DNA from: Marisa cornuarietis
Lineage: Eukaryota; Mollusca; Gastropoda; Architaenioglossa; Ampullariidae
Direction: 5' to 3'
Assembly: GCA_004794655.1 (NCBI GenBank)
Contig: SMMW01000617.1
Coordinates: 17,946,501 to 18,010,500 of the forward strand
Length of the DNA stretch: 64,000 nucleotides
Made by a program: the position numbers and the translations under genes. Below the pieces are notes generated by a model. It had not been told where the DNA came from. It ran no database searches and saw only the letters and a list, made by a program, of their open reading frames with translations. Shown in pieces: positions 1 to 14,400 of this stretch; positions within the stretch are counted from its first letter, which is position 1; each line of letters starts with the position of its first letter.

Positions 1-613
1 CTAACCTCTACACTCACATCTCTCTCTACACTCACACCACTAGCCATTACACTCACAGCTCTAGCCTCTACACTCACAGCTCTAACCCTCTACACTCACA
101 GCTTTAACCTTTAAACTCACAGCTCTATCCTCCACCCTCACAGCTCTAGCCTCTACACTCACAGCTCTAATCTCTACACTCACAGCTCTAGCCTCCACAC
201 TCACAGCTCTAGCCATTACACTCACAGCTCTAGCCTCTACACTCACAGCTCTAATCTCTACACTCACAGCTCTAGCCTCCACACTCACAGCTCTAGCCTC
301 TACACTCACAGCTCTAATCTCTACACTCACAGCTCTAGCCTCCACACTCACAGCTCTAGCCATTACACTCACAGCTCTAGCCTCTACTCTCACAGCTCTA
401 ATCTCTACACTCACAGCTCTAGCCTCCACCCTCACAGCTCTAGCCTCTACACTCACAGCTCTAATCTCTACACTCACAGCTCTAGCCTCCACACTCACAG
501 CTCTAGCCATTACACTCACAGCTCTAGCCTCCACACTCACAGCTCTAGCAATTACACTCACAGCTCTAACCTCTACACTCACAACTCTAGCCATTACACT
601 CACACCAAATCCC
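1..613. repeat. 21-bp minisatellite with 147-bp higher-order period
   Basis: Tandem array of a 21-bp unit (core ACTCACAGCTCTAG, then a variable 7-base part). It runs off the left edge of the window and decays near 600. The variable parts fall into four types, read on the + strand as D (GCCTCT), A (AATCTCT), B (GCCTCC) and C (GCCATT). From 146 they run D-A-B-C-D-A-B, and this 7-unit block repeats at 293 and 440, giving a 147-bp higher-order repeat. Because 21 is divisible by 3, the minus strand stays open for 189 codons of a 7-residue repeat. I read that as a by-product, not a gene. Confidence 0.95.
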
Positions 614-1872
614 TGAAAGACGTAAACTTTGGCAACGAGTCTCATTTCCATTTATTGAAAGACTTCAAGCGAATCCTCGAAATGGCCAGATAAAATCTTG
701 ACACGTGAAACCCTTTTCGGTACGAATATCCAGGGTTTTCCATTCATAAGGTGCAAATGGTTTTCATACCCCCAGTCAAAACTGTTAGGGAATTTTAGAC
801 CATAGACTTAAAACTGGAGAGCAGCAGCAGAAAAAGGGTTGAATGGTGGTCCAGTCAGGGGATGTCGATGGTCTTCTTTCCTGCCTGCTTGCTTATATTG
901 GTGTGTATGTGTATATTATATTTGTATGTGTATATACGTGAAGCTCGCTGTAAGCGTGGCTGTAAACAACTGCATTGGTCAGACATAACTGCCCGGGTTA
1001 TGCTGGTGCTTCTTCCATGTACCTTTTTGGCATTTGGAAAAAAAGATACACGTTTGGCTTTAGGCTTGGTTCATACCGCATTATTACAGCCAATCACACT
1101 ACAAGCAAGGTTTAAGCCTCGTTTTCACAACACATTATGATCATGGTTCATCCGGGTTCATGACTCCCTTTAAAATCAATCTGACTACAGGCAACATTTA
1201 CACCGAGTTCCTAAATCAGCATATCGCCGTTGTCGTCATGACATACGTCTGCTGGCATCTTGACACTCCTCTTCTCCATAATAATGAGCGTTTTCCCGCA
1301 CTCATAACTGAATATTTATGTGATAAAGAAAAAACGAGAGAGAGAGAGAGAGAGAGCCTTTCTCTTATGAAAGTCTTTCGAGAAAACTATAAGCAAATTG
1401 CTTCAATGACTCATAAACAATTCATTCTCGGGAACCAGCATGAAACAAATCAACAAAGGCCCTCCGAAATGATCAATAATGCGTTCGCTATGCAAACAAG
1501 AGAATGGCCACAAACTGTCGTGTGATATGAAATAAGGCTAAGAATTGTGTGCATGCCATCTGGAATGGAGTGGGGGGGGGGTAAATCGATGGGGGAAGAG
1601 ATGGGGAGCGGCCGTACCACGTCATGTTTTCTCTCTGCTCAACAGAGCAGCATTTTTATCCTCGTTGGATCGAGTTTACTTTGTATAACATGATTGTTGT
1701 CCTGTCTTTGACCGACTTCAATTACGAAAGTCGAACCCAACATCAACAACGAATATCCTGAGAGATCAGTGTTAAGAAACTCGAAACAAATTTCCTTGTC
1801 TGCCAGCTTGTCGTATCCTAGAAACCCGCCAGTTTGCTGTCGTACAGGGACAATACCGACACTGAAGTGGAG

Positions 1873-1943
<71 letters not shown>

Positions 1944-3734
1944 GAAACACAAACTCACACACACAAAACAAACAATCACACCCCCCACACACCCACACAT
2001 TTAAACACAATATTTTGAACATGAGTCGGGTGAAGATATCTCGGCGATTTGACTGACAAGTTAAGAAAAATAAAAACTTGGATCACTAAATGCCTGAGGT
2101 TTCTACACTTAAGTAACTGCTGCAGAAATGTTGTGTTTCTTTGTCATCACTAACACGGGGAAATTGTGTTACAGCTACAACGTTGTACTTAACTATACTT
2201 ACAATGCGGTATTCATTCTTCAGAAGCCAGGTGGTCCTCATGCAATGTGACACTTGTACCAGTAATGTGTGGGCGTGTCTTGGTGCCGACAAACATTCTT
2301 ATTTTTTCATGAGCAGCTTTTGTCAGCCAATCTGTTTGTCTGTCTCCCACTGTTCTTCCCTCCAGAGACCCTTGTGGCCTGTGATCCGAAGACTTGATGC
2401 TCTTTGCATCTCACTTTGGTCCCTTTAACTCATGCGGTCCCTTTAACTTACAAGACCCAAGAGACTGCACAGAGTGAGATAAATGCTGCTTATTCACTTG
2501 ATACCGCGCATGCGCGATGGCGCCATCACGCCACACACCCACTTCCCAATCTAGAAGAATAATGTATGCACGGCAAAAATCTCCAGCCGTAAATTTGAGA
2601 CCGACATGAAGATATTTTACAATACTTTCTAGTTTAACGAGGCATTAGCCAACATAAATTATTTGGATTTGTGGCAAGGAAATAAAATGCGTGCTTCAGA
2701 AAATGAAAAGAATTACAAAAGTTCGTGGTGATACGGCGCTGTAGCAGCGAACCGAGAATCAAAGGAAAATAAAGTTGTATTTTATTGCATGTTATTATAT
2801 TGTAAAAAGAAGGAGTTAGTCACTGGCATCCCCAGAAAGTCCGGAAAATCATTCTGCAGACTTTGCACCTAACGTTTCTCCAGAAAACGATTTTGCGGAG
2901 AAGTCACGTGTCTTCCGTCTAACGACTGTCTGGGAGAGTCATTCTGTGTGGACGTCTGTCTGAAAGAGGAATTCTGCGTGAATTTTATGTGCCTCATGTT
3001 TAATATCTGTCTGGAAAATGATTCTACATTGCCTTCTTCTTCTTGTGGGTCTCTCATGCAGCCCTATAATAGCTTCCCCTTTGAAACAAATTTCGCTACC
3101 ACAAAGATATTTGACAGTAAGGGTGACAACAACCATTGTAACTTTTTAACGTGTTTGCGTGATCGTACGAACATAGATCATCTGTGCGTTTCTGCGGGAA
3201 CAGGTACAAATTACAATTTTCAGACCCCTAAATCCCACTTTTTGACAGTTCTCCTTTTCTGTATGTTCGTTTTTCAACCAGACTTTGGCCGTTGGCGGCA
3301 CGAAGAAGTGCAATTACCATCTCCCGTCCGTGGGGACTGGAGACGATTTTTTCCTTATTGATTGGCCACTGGGCCTGTTGCAGCCTCTCTAGAGCCCGGA
3401 TCAAATCTCGGCTGTTACTTGATTGACCGACAAGGGCAGACCTGTCAACAACAGATGGGTGATACGGGAAATCACACAGAAAGTGGGGGGAAGGGCTAAG
3501 ACTGGAGATTAAAGGGAGAGGTTGGCAGCCGTTCCAATGATATTTCTGTCCGCCCTTTTTTGCTATTAGCTTACACAAAAGACGGGCATTCTACCTCTGC
3601 GGTTAAGAATCAATCATCTGGTGAACACCATTATCCGATTACCCAATGATGAGATGCACGATAATAGCAGGTTTCACCAACATCAGATGACCACATGTAA
3701 AACACAATCAGATGCGCGTCAGAATCAAATTACT
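614..3734. other. Non-coding interval, no gene seen
   Basis: I find no recognisable protein family, tRNA or splice-linked exons here. Open frames are short and shadow one another. Besides the CA tract at 1876-1941, it holds a short GA run near 1336-1354 and a G run near 1571-1580. Confidence 0.6.
1876..1941. repeat. (CA)n microsatellite, about 33 units
   Basis: Uninterrupted CA dinucleotide tract. The cysteine/valine-rich minus-strand frame across it is a repeat artefact. Confidence 0.97.
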
Positions 3735-4060
3735 CTTCAAAGGAAGAAGACCTTGGTCATGGAACATAGAAATGGCTACCTTCGACCAGTTCTACGGGAA
3801 GAGGTCGAAAGATCTACATCGACGGGGCACGGCTCGATGATATATATATATATAGTTTTAAGTACGTCGGAGCCACCCTCACCAAAGATGGCAGCTCCAC
3901 GACAGACATTCGCATCATGATCGGAACAGCAACAGCGGTTAGGTTGGACAGGGTCTGGCGTAGTCAAACAACATGTTTACTACGAAGTATAATCTTTATA
4001 AGTCTCTCGTAGTACCGAGCGCTGATTACGGAGAATACAACACTACAGGTAAAATACAGG
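3735..4060 (+). mobile_element. Non-LTR retrotransposon (LINE) remnant, reverse-transcriptase C-terminal part
   Basis: Conceptual translation on the + strand reads IYIDGARLDD near 3808, then FKYVGATLTKDGSSTTDIR from about 3856. After a frameshift it reads KYNLYKSLVVP near 3979. This is the familiar 'F-K-Y-L-G-A-T-L-x-K-D-G ... N-L-Y-K-S-L-V' stretch following the catalytic motifs of non-LTR reverse transcriptases. An (AT)n tract interrupts it at 3840-3853. Frameshifts and stops mean it is a dead 5'- and 3'-truncated copy. The same KY-x-x-ATL-x-KDG-x-ST signature ends the copy at 18.8-19.5 kb, so both are probably one family. Confidence 0.8.
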
Positions 4061-4306
4061 CAGGAGAAAGGAAATGGTCGGTGATTACCTCTGAGAGTTC
4101 AAGACAGGACAGACGTAAAAAATCAGTTTCCTGGAGAAAAAAGACTTCATTAATGACAATTTAAAAAGTTCCGTGACATCAAGACAAATCAGTCTGAGGG
4201 AGGTAACAATAGCAACTACCCTGTGGCATATTAAAACTAATGGAAAGGTTGCTGGTTTTACGGATTAAGAGAAAAGGAAATGTGATGAATATTATGTTAG
4301 AACGAA

Positions 4307-4309
4307 CGA

Positions 4310-4393
<84 letters not shown>
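4307..4393. repeat. (GAAA)n microsatellite, about 22 units
   Basis: Pure AAGA/GAAA tetranucleotide run. The Lys/Glu/Arg-rich and Phe/Leu/Ser-rich frames across it are artefacts. Confidence 0.97.
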
Positions 4394-7300
4394 ACGACAG
4401 ACAGGCAATGGAAATGCTGCTTCTATACTGGTGAAAAAAAGTGAACAGGGCGAAAAAACTGCCCCATAAAATTAAAAAAAAAGTTCTCCAAGCCTGAAAG
4501 ACAGACCTAAGTCTCTCCGGGCCAGAAACACATTTAAATTCAATTCCCATCCCTGCACTGCGGGCCATTAGCACAAATATTGACGGTAACCGGAGAACAA
4601 GGCTAATAGCTGAGCTCATGTAAAGTCTCCGACTGCTGAGCTTGTGAGCGATGCCGGGTCCTGCCGTTGACAAGAACGTGCTCATCGATAAAATATTGCA
4701 GTCCACATCTCATGTTCATGAGCTTTAACTACTACTGCTGGCTTACTTACATAGTTAAACGACAAATAAATTATCAAATATAGGCCCAGGAAAATCCTGC
4801 TGGAAAGGACTTGAAATATTCCTCAACAAAATGACAGACCCTTACTTACTGGAGTCGGACAACTTCATAACTTTTAGACTATTTCATGTTGGATATTGAG
4901 AAAGTGTTTAATGACGGTGTGTATATTCAGAGACAGGAAGAATCCATTTACATACGATGGTGTTGAGACGTATGGTTTATTTTGATTCCAGTGAAATGGT
5001 GTCAATGTAGTTTGATGAAGATGGCCTTGATCACTCGCTACCATGACAAGTCCGAGCTGCCATGAAAGGATAGTTTGCTGCCTATTATGCAGCTGATGGC
5101 GACATTCAGGCTCTAAGCCTCTGTCACTTTTTAAATTGGTATTGGTGACATTTGTGACATTGACCGATCGACAGTATCAAGAATCAACGATCCAGTGTCG
5201 CCTGCATGTTCTGCACGCTTGAATGATTTGTGTGCAATGTCCCGCGTCCTCGGAAGAAACTCCTGGAGTGATGTCCAATTTTTATAGCAAGCCAATTTTT
5301 CAGATTTTGTAGGGTACAGTGTGCGCCCCTATTGGAATATTGCACCGGATGACAAAGAGACAGAATTCGTCTACAGAAATGGTCAGCATGCCACCACTAG
5401 CTGTCTATTGTAACGGTAAAAATCACCAACTGAATGATGAAGTAGCCAGGGAGAATTTACTACTGCAGAATACTTCGAGAAAGTAGTATTTGACATGTGG
5501 CTTCAATGTAAGAAATACCTACAGAAATAACAGATGCACATAAATTAATAATAATAATAATAACAATGACGACTTGTATAGCGCATTTCTCTCAATGTAA
5601 GAATTTTAAGAAATTTTCCTTATGAAACCTGCATTTTGGGATCGCGAAACGAACTGCACCTGTTGACGAGGATCACAATATGAGGAGTCACGTGCCCCTG
5701 GTAAGGAGCCTGGGATCACGATGTGTATGGTCGGGCCCGTGTGCAGCAGTCGATCACGTGACGGTAGCTGCGTGACCGCAGTGTAGGACAAGAAGACGTG
5801 CAGACGACACATTGTTTGTTATTGACTAGTCACCTGCCAGTCGCGCCCTTGCCCTTCCCATCCCGTTATCGACCTTCATCGACTTCAGTCTATTGTCGCG
5901 CTCAAGCTCTTTGTTTTATGGAGTGTTGTTCACAAGAGTGCCTCAGCGCCTGAAGGTACATTAATCTAAAATAAATGAATAAAAATGAGGTAAGAAGCGG
6001 TTTTTTTTTACTTCCTCTAGTTACTGGGGAAGGTGTTTTATTAAGACTGTGCTTTATTACGATGGTGGTTTAACTCGCACGACTTCAGAACAAGAGGTCT
6101 GAGGTTTCCCCTCCTTCCCCTACTCACCGATCAGATGTTTAACTGATTTATCAGAGGCGGGGAGGGGGAGACACTGCAGTAGAGGGATAGAACCGGGCTC
6201 CGCCGTCTGCATCCGTACCTTAGTCACGGTGAGCCACTTACAGATAACTGTCATAACAACCAGAAAGCTGCTGAATTCTGACACCACGTGACTTTCCTTT
6301 ACCTTCGTTAGTCAATTACTGTAGGTCATCTACAGAAATACAGCATAATGCTTCTGTCGTTTCTGTATTAAATCGGATCATACATATTATGTCAATATTC
6401 AAAGATTCCTACTACAAAAAAATACAAAATGTCTTCCTCTATTAGATTTTAATAGGCATGATTTATATTTTAACATGAATAAAGCTAACCTGTCAGCTCT
6501 GTTTCAAGCTGAACTTAATAACTGTCACTAGTAAAATCAGAGCCTAAGCCTAACCTAACCTTTTCTTCCTTCCATTGCCACGCATTTGAAAGAATGAGCA
6601 AAACCTGACTCGACCTGAAAGGATGAGGAAAACTGACTCGACCTCAACGGGTGCAGACAGCGAGGCAACAGAGGCATCAACGCCTCACACTAACATCGCT
6701 GCAAAAACAGTTCGGGGAAAAAAAATCATTCATGTTTCAGTTAGTCACAGTTATCCCTCCAGATCCCACCACCTACTCAGAAAATCAAAAGAAAAGAAGT
6801 TTTGCAGCGGATGTGCTTCCCCCTTCCGGCTAATCTAATCAGGTCTTCAGCCGAAACTAGACAGCAAGACACGGCTGGTTTCACATGGAGATACCTAGGA
6901 GCACTTTGTGACACCGTGAAACCTGTAATCATTTCGTCTTAGTAATCATTCCTGGCGTGTCCAACAATATAATCTCATCTTTTTTTATTTGCTTTGTACT
7001 GGACGCTTGTAAGAATAACACAAAAAATCCCAGCGTTCAATGGTAAAAAACCAAGAGCAGAAATAGTAGTAATTTCCAAATCAAGTATTTTGTAAAACAA
7101 AAATCTGGAGGAGGTGAGCGCAAAAACATAAAGTATTTGTGTGGAAGCAGCTGCTGGAAATCTTTTAACAAGTTTCAAGTGTCAGGCTACCTACGTGTAT
7201 ATAATCAGCAGCGCAAGGCGAGGTGTGCATCAAGGTCTTGTGGTGCAGTTCTAATCTTAGGTTTATAATTCATACAGGTTATAAACTATCAGCCACTGAC

Positions 7301-9572
7301 AGGCCTGAGTTGAACTGCTAGTTTCTGGACAGAAATCGAGTTGAGGATTGAGGGTCGTCACTGGCCATGAGTCGGTGCTGGGAGAAATAATCTTCGCGCA
7401 AATGTCTGTCTTTATTTTCTGACCTTCCTGTCTGCCTCCTCTCAATCATCTCGTCTGCCTGTCTACTCACTTTGCTTGTATCATGTCTGCCATCTAGTCC
7501 AGTTTTTCTTTTTTTCATCACGATGTCCAGAAGAAGGGTCAGAGTTTTACAGTTCAACTCTTCGCTCTAAGATTGCTCACTCGCGCTCGTATTGAGGATG
7601 TCCACCATTGTCGACATCGGCAGTTTGTTTCCACGGCAGAGCACAAGAGCATGTTTGTTGCCATATATTCCAATGTAACACGATGAAACCCCAACATAAA
7701 TCCGCGAAGATCGATCTCAAACCATGATTTAGCCTCTAGAAGGTTCAACGGTTTTCTTTCTCTCTTCCTCCTTGAGCAGTCTCCTTCATTTCTTGCTGCT
7801 TGATTATGAGCTGACACTGATAAACCGCTTTAAACCACTCGCTAGGGCAGCCAGCTTTCTTATACTTTGTCCATGTCCTGCCCATTTGTAGCATTATCAG
7901 GTGTAATATTTCAAGAAATGGATTCATCTCAGTTAATTATTCATAAATAATAAAGATGTGCTCCTGAAATTCCATCGGCTTTTGCTACCATTATGTCTTC
8001 ATTCTATTATAAAAGATAGCTCTTCCTCTAAACATTAAATCGTCATAGTACTAAAATCTCTTCAGCATTTAGTCCGGAGTGATCATCCTTTACTAAGGGC
8101 AAGCAATAAAAATCTTCGCATTGTTCTTTTACATTGCTGACTTGTGGACGCATCGAGCTTCCTTGTGTCCGGATATTGTCCTCTACAAGTAAACATTTCT
8201 ATTACTACTACTACTTGCAATGAGAGATTGGGCGCACTTTTACAATATCTTGCAGACACACTTAAAAGACACTTGTCTCCAACTTTGTCAGTCCTCTCAT
8301 AACTGCGCATTTCTGCATAACTGCGAAGTTCTTTGATGGAGAGCGCTGTATCTCGTATACTAGGAGAAGAGGTGGACAAAGACCCAGTAACTCATTTCAC
8401 TATCGAGGCTTCTGGTGTTCTCTAAAAATTTCTACTCGTCACCATGGAACTTGAGCTTTTCTGTCTGATTTTTGTGGTGTGTTATCGGCGTGAGAACTGT
8501 ATTTCCAGGCCTGTCTAAAAGCTGTTACCTGTGAAAAATGGTTACATAGACAACCAACCAACGCCCGCCGTTAATTAAAGAAGTTTCAAGGGTTGTGTTC
8601 ATGGCCACAAGTATTGGCAGGACGTGTGACGCTCGTTGCAAGCTTCTTATCAGACAAGAAGATTGAAACAAGTGTGTTTATCACATTTTTTTTCAGAAAA
8701 CAAATAAAATAACTGAAGTCAATTTTTGCGCATTCATTTCTGTCATGGATGCGAGGACCACTCTTCCCCTACTCCATCTTTACTGACAAGTGTTTGACAG
8801 TTGCCATTCAAGCTGCCAACACTTCTGATTCCACAGATGTTCCTCTTTGTTTACGACTTTCTGTAACGCAGTGTCATCGTTACGCTGTTATAAACATGTT
8901 ATGTGCTGGCTTCTTGTGACATACATCAGAAAATAATCAAAAGAAGTATGGCTGGCGATTCACAGAAGGCGAATCTAACTGTAGGCTTCTTGCATTTGTT
9001 ATGAGAATTGTTAGAAAGAAAGAAAGTAAACGTACACGGTGAATACGTTCGATATCTACTCTGAAAAGATCGTTTGCCTGTGTTTAAAGTGCTGTGAATC
9101 TAGTTTTTTGTGGTTTAAAGCGCTATATAAATGTTCGCTGTAACTGTAAAACTGGCTTTTATGCCAAGCCAGCAGCTAAAGCTGTGTAATGACAAAGCAA
9201 TCAACCTGTTAACATTGCAACGAAAGAGCAGTCAGTCCTGGAACAGTGATGTGAACTCACGACATCCACTGCTCACTGTGTCTGTGACGATGAACCGTTT
9301 CCCGATCGAAGTGACGTTAACGTTTCCCAACTGGTATTTCACGTGCTGACGACTGGGATGCCATCTAGGGCTTGCTTCTTCACTGGCTCTTGCATGTTTC
9401 CAGCTAGGACTTGCTTCTCTATTCGCTTTTTTCGTGTTTCTTTGACGGGATCGGCTCCCGCACGTCAGTTCTTCATTCCTTGGTTTCTTTCACAAAGTTT
9501 TATTCAACTGTGATGTGCAGTACAGTATCCTTCTGGGTTCTTGAACTAACTCTTATCCCCGCCCCCGCCCAC

Positions 9573-9645
9573 GATTAAATAATAATAGGATTTATAAAGC
9601 GCAGTTCCCAACACGGAGGCGAGCTCAGTGTGCTTTGTAAGAGGC
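9573..9645 (-). repeat. SINE-like 3' end (ATT repeat plus conserved GCGC/GAGCTC core), low certainty
   Basis: An ATAATAATA run is followed by GGATTTATAAAGCGCAG and then GGCGAGCTCAGTGTGC. A similar layout of an ATA repeat next to TATAGCGCA lies at 5546-5595, and ATT repeats next to GGTGAGCTCGGCGTGC at 27541-27610. Shared tails of this kind suggest a dispersed short element. Boundaries and family are not established. Confidence 0.35.
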
Positions 9646-11382
9646 AATAGGTATTGATGCCGTATGACAGAGAAGGGCATGACAATCAGGCAAACATACA
9701 AACACACATGCACAGTGAACATTGTTAGGAACGTGACGGAACGATTTGCAAAGGATGGATGCGGGTTTAAAAGTGTATTGTGTGAGCATATAGGGTGTGG
9801 CCTGCACAACGTTCCACTTTTTTCCAGAGACAGTCTTGTGTTGTGTCTGTCAGACCAGAAGACCAGAGGCAGTATTCATGGAGCGAGGACAAGTCGCTGT
9901 CTCAGGTAAATCAATGTCACGCATATTGTCTCCGTGACGATAAAAATGTGCCCAGACATCGTGGATGTTGCCTTACCCCTGGGATATTTATAAAGCAGTG
10001 GCAAAAATTCCGTAGGGTAACGTAGCAAAAAACAAGATCCGGGGGAGGTGGAGGGTCTAGTAAGTCCACCGGAGACGAGAAGATTTTTCTTAATTTTTTT
10101 CCCCCTATTTTGCCCGTGGGTATCGACTTATCGTTCGCTTCATGAATGCGACCCCTGACCGTGGCCCTGACCCTCTGCAGTCAGTGATGTCATGCTAAAT
10201 ATACAGAAGCTGCGTGCCATGAAGATGGAAGAAGTCGATGCGTGTTGCTGTGACATTTTTGTAGACATTGACAGCTATGAGGGCCCTAAAAATATACAAC
10301 CCAGCGGCCGTTGTCTCAACTAGTATTGTAAACAAGTGCTAAATTTAGCCCACTTGGATGCTCTGGCTTGCTGTGACCTTCCTGTCACCAGACACAAGAT
10401 CACAAGGCGGAGACGAAAGTGTGACATTGGACCCCGCGATTGTACGCCACGCCGTTGTGTTCCGTGATTGACACGTGACAACGCATCGGACCACGGATAA
10501 ACAAACTACCACTACCACCAGCTGCTCACCAGACCCACCCACAAACACACGTGACGCACAAATGCACGCAAATGCATAAGCACGTGACACACAGGCGCAA
10601 AGATATCGGCGTAGACGTCACGTGGGCGAGAGATAGCGGGTTCGTGCTGGGGAAGACGATGTGTCGCACACGCGGACGTGTTGCCAAAAGGACGCCGTAC
10701 ATGACAAGCAGCTGTGTGTCTTTGAAATGCTTACAACATTATGTTTATTATGTGAATGATATGTTTTGTTACACACGTGAAATATAACAAGAGGTACTTT
10801 CAGTTTAGCTTGAGAAGCATCCTAGGCATCATTTTCTCCCAAGCCTTTTTATGGGGAATGGTAATAATAAGACTAGGAAACGGAAGAAGGATGACTGGGT
10901 TAAGGATTAAGAAAGAGAATAGGAGAGGATAAAAGTTAAGTCAGGGCTTAGGGTAAATCGTCCTTTGGGAGAAAACTCTGAATACCTCACATAGGACGTT
11001 AAGCACACACACACACACAGAGTGTTGGCTATCTCTCCCCTTCCTCAAGTGAGCAGCTGTCTCTCTGTACAAGTGTTCCCTGTCTTACACGAAATTGCCA
11101 TCAGAGCAGTGATAACAAATAGTCTGCAGGGGAATTAGGTTGCTGAGAAACATCACATAATGAACAACTTGCATTAACCGGCACACGTGGAAACCGACCA
11201 ATGCTCAAATGCTTATCTGATCGCCGAACACACACAGCTTCTCAAGTTATATACTGGTGTAGTTAGACATATCATGATGTATGATGATCTCATGACCTTA
11301 GACGGCAATGGGAGCACACAGAGAGAAGATAAAACCAAAAAACCAAAAACACAACAGAAGTGTCTGCCTGTATCTGCATGTG

Positions 11383-11386
<4 letters not shown>

Positions 11387-11439
<53 letters not shown>
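11387..11439. repeat. (GT)n microsatellite
   Basis: Uninterrupted GT tract of about 26 units followed by a short GA run. Confidence 0.97.
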
Positions 11440-11440
<1 letters not shown>

Positions 11441-14400
11441 TTGTCTCAGAGAGAGAGAGTTCGTCGATTATCAGTCCAGGACAAACAAGCCCGTTACTGC
11501 GATTACAAGAAAATCCCACTTCCTGTGCCCATGATGGTGATAATCAAGTCGTTCTATCTACAGGAAGAATGTTTAAAGCAAAGCAAAACGCACAGGCGCT
11601 GCCTCGAGGAAACCCACAGCCGACCGACACAGCGGACTATTAGGGGAGGTGATGGGAGGGTTTGGCATGCACGTGCTTGCCGTCCGCCTCAGAGATTTAC
11701 CACAGCGCATGTCTGGTATTACGATATCGGCGGTGTGGTTACCACCAGAGTTGGTAGACGAGTCTGGGCTCGCTGAGCAGCGAAGATCAATAGTCTCAAG
11801 ATCCAACAAGGCAGGTTTACTGGATTAATTCCCCACACAAACCTTCATGCACTCACTACCTCGAGTTGAACAGCCTTTTAGCAACTCTAGTAAGAGATTT
11901 GGTCCTTAAAAGTTAAAAAGCCGTTAGACATTTGGCGAAAAATGTTAGCCCAGTGTCCGCCTGATTCATTCAAGCATTGCCATACAATTTATCTTCCTAC
12001 TTTCGCTTCTTCCCTTAAACGTCCACCTCTTCATTTTCTATTAAGTCTCACTTTACTTTTTTTATCTTAAGTTTTACATGCAACCCAGGGCAGAGGATTC
12101 TTTTTTTAATTTTGGACCATCTTTCTTGGGTTAAGCTACGTAGCATTTGTATATCATTGATCATACATAATTCTTTATGTAATACTTTAGTTTTCGCTCT
12201 AAATTTATGGTGATTTATATGTGTGGAAAGAATTACAAACTTTCGTGCAACCCACCCCAGTTGCATGTGATAGCATGTGATAGCATGTATATGATGTATG
12301 AGTACAAATCTTCCTGTGAGTCGTGACGTAGCGCGTATTCGCCACAGACGCGAATTCATCTTACGATGCTAACGTGCAAGGATAAAAGACTACGTCAGAT
12401 GACTTACATCGATAACAGACTAATGTCAAAGATAACAAGAATACATGTACTTACATTGAAAGGCATGATCTGCGTGCTCGCTTTCATCCACTGCCAGCGC
12501 CACCTTCCGTTCTGTTCCCTGCACTTCAGCCATGTTGGAAGGCCGCGCGCCTGACCCTGTCACCAGAACCACTGATTAAATCTCTTACTCAATGAGTAAC
12601 CGAGGGCGGGAGAGCCCTTGGAATTGTTATTGGACGCGGCTCGTTGTTCCTGTTAGCAACGTAGCTGAGACCCTCGACTAAACACTCGACGCGCAGTTTG
12701 TCGCAACATTTTTCAAATGCGTTCGAATACCGCGTGTGGCAGATGTAGCTGACTTCACGAGGCTGTTTGCCAGATTCCGTTCTAGCGCAGAGAACCACCA
12801 TTGCTGCCTCTTCCTTACAAAACATCCTTAGATGAGGAAAGTCTGCCAGCTATGTGCCACAGACCTACCTCACTAATTTTATTCTTTACATCTTTTTTTG
12901 TATGACTTACAGTAACATTGCCGAAGCGGTTAAAACGGTCTAAAGCATCGCTGAGATAAGAATACAAGATGAAGCTTACAAATGTCGGCTGCTACGGTCA
13001 GTGCCGGTCTCTGGCTTGTCTCAGACCTCCTGTATCAGCCGTCACTCCAAGACAGCAAAATTGTCTATCGTCAGCTCGAACGCGCACAGACTCAAGCTGG
13101 CAGCAAGGGCCGAGCTTCAATCGAACACCAAAAAAAAAAAAAAAAAGGCCCTGATGCTCCCTCTAGCGGCACTAAGGCAAACTAGGGGAGCTCACCCTCT
13201 GATATGCGCGGTACTGTTCTTTGCCACGAGCATCAGACAGTACGCTAGGGCTGACATTTATCCTGGGTAATTTTTATCAGCGCTGTAAGTGATCTCACCG
13301 TCATCTCCCTTGGTACTCTTTTGTCCTCCCAAACTTCAATTATCTAGCATACCTGGAAATATACCTGCTGTTTGGAGGATGGTCACGTGTAGAGATAGAG
13401 AGGCAATGAAAAAAGAGGAGCCTAGCAACTTGATGGACAGAAATGGCGATCGCAGTGGAAGCTGCACATTTATAGATTTTCTTCAGCACGCGCGTGGGTC
13501 CACAGACTCACAGGGGTGTGCGCGCGCTGGCCGGTACGTCACGTGCAGAATAGCGTTTACAGTGGCTCGAGCTTCGCACGTCACATGCCAGGCTTTGAGT
13601 CACGGCGCCGGTGTGACTCCGGTGCCAAGTTCTTACATCTTTAATTAACTTATGTTTGTTATTTTTCACGCGATGGCTTGGCGACGGGCCGCCTATGTCG
13701 TCGGAGTTGGTAATGTTTCTTCAAACTGTTTACAGAGATGTTCTAACAACTGTAGTCTCTCCTGTAACATCACAGAGTGGTTTGGAACCATCCTAACATA
13801 TGACCAACTCATCGTCTATTATCGATATAGCAATTTTGTCCTCTATTACCGACGTATTCCATTACATCGATTTATTCTGGTAGAGAGGTTCAAAGAGTCA
13901 CAACACAGACCAGTTCTAGAAAGTAAGCAGAGAGCAGTGGCAGGAGCTGCGAGTAAACTGCACAAAATGAATCTGTCTAAAGGAACGGGGCAGTTGCGTG
14001 TCATCCTACATCTGGCAGGCTGTTTAGAGGGCTGACTAAATACAAGTTCATGTAACGCCTCCGTGAGTTGGCGAGGTCAGTCAACCGTAGACGCCTCAAG
14101 AAGAGTTACTTCTTTCTAGCATCGAAGATGTTGATTATATTTTTCAAAATGTTGTCAAATTGCATTAGCATGACTAGTAACATGTTCTTGGAATTCATTA
14201 TCTCGTAAAAAAAATGCATGCTGAAATTACTAATTCCCACATTTCACTAATAAGGCTTGCAGATATATAGTTGCATTAGGCCCCTTTTTATTCATATTGC
14301 AGTTTGCTGCGATGGTCCTGGTCTTCATCAATACCGGTTAATACTGATGAAAAATGCTTCTTTTTATATCCACGTCACACTGACTAACGATTGGAGGAGC

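Noticed and set aside
82..651. 189-codon minus-strand frame of a 7-residue repeat
   Set aside because: It is the direct product of a 21-bp minisatellite, whose length divisible by 3 keeps the frame open; no signal, splice site or known protein supports it.
12589..12825. 78-codon minus-strand frame, relatively GC-rich
   Set aside because: Composition is gene-like and it has several cysteines, but I recognise no domain and see no convincing paired splice sites; it could be an exon of an unseen gene.
13289..14035. Two consecutive plus-strand frames (119 and 127 aa)
   Set aside because: No recognisable domain or signal peptide; amino-acid make-up looks like random translation.
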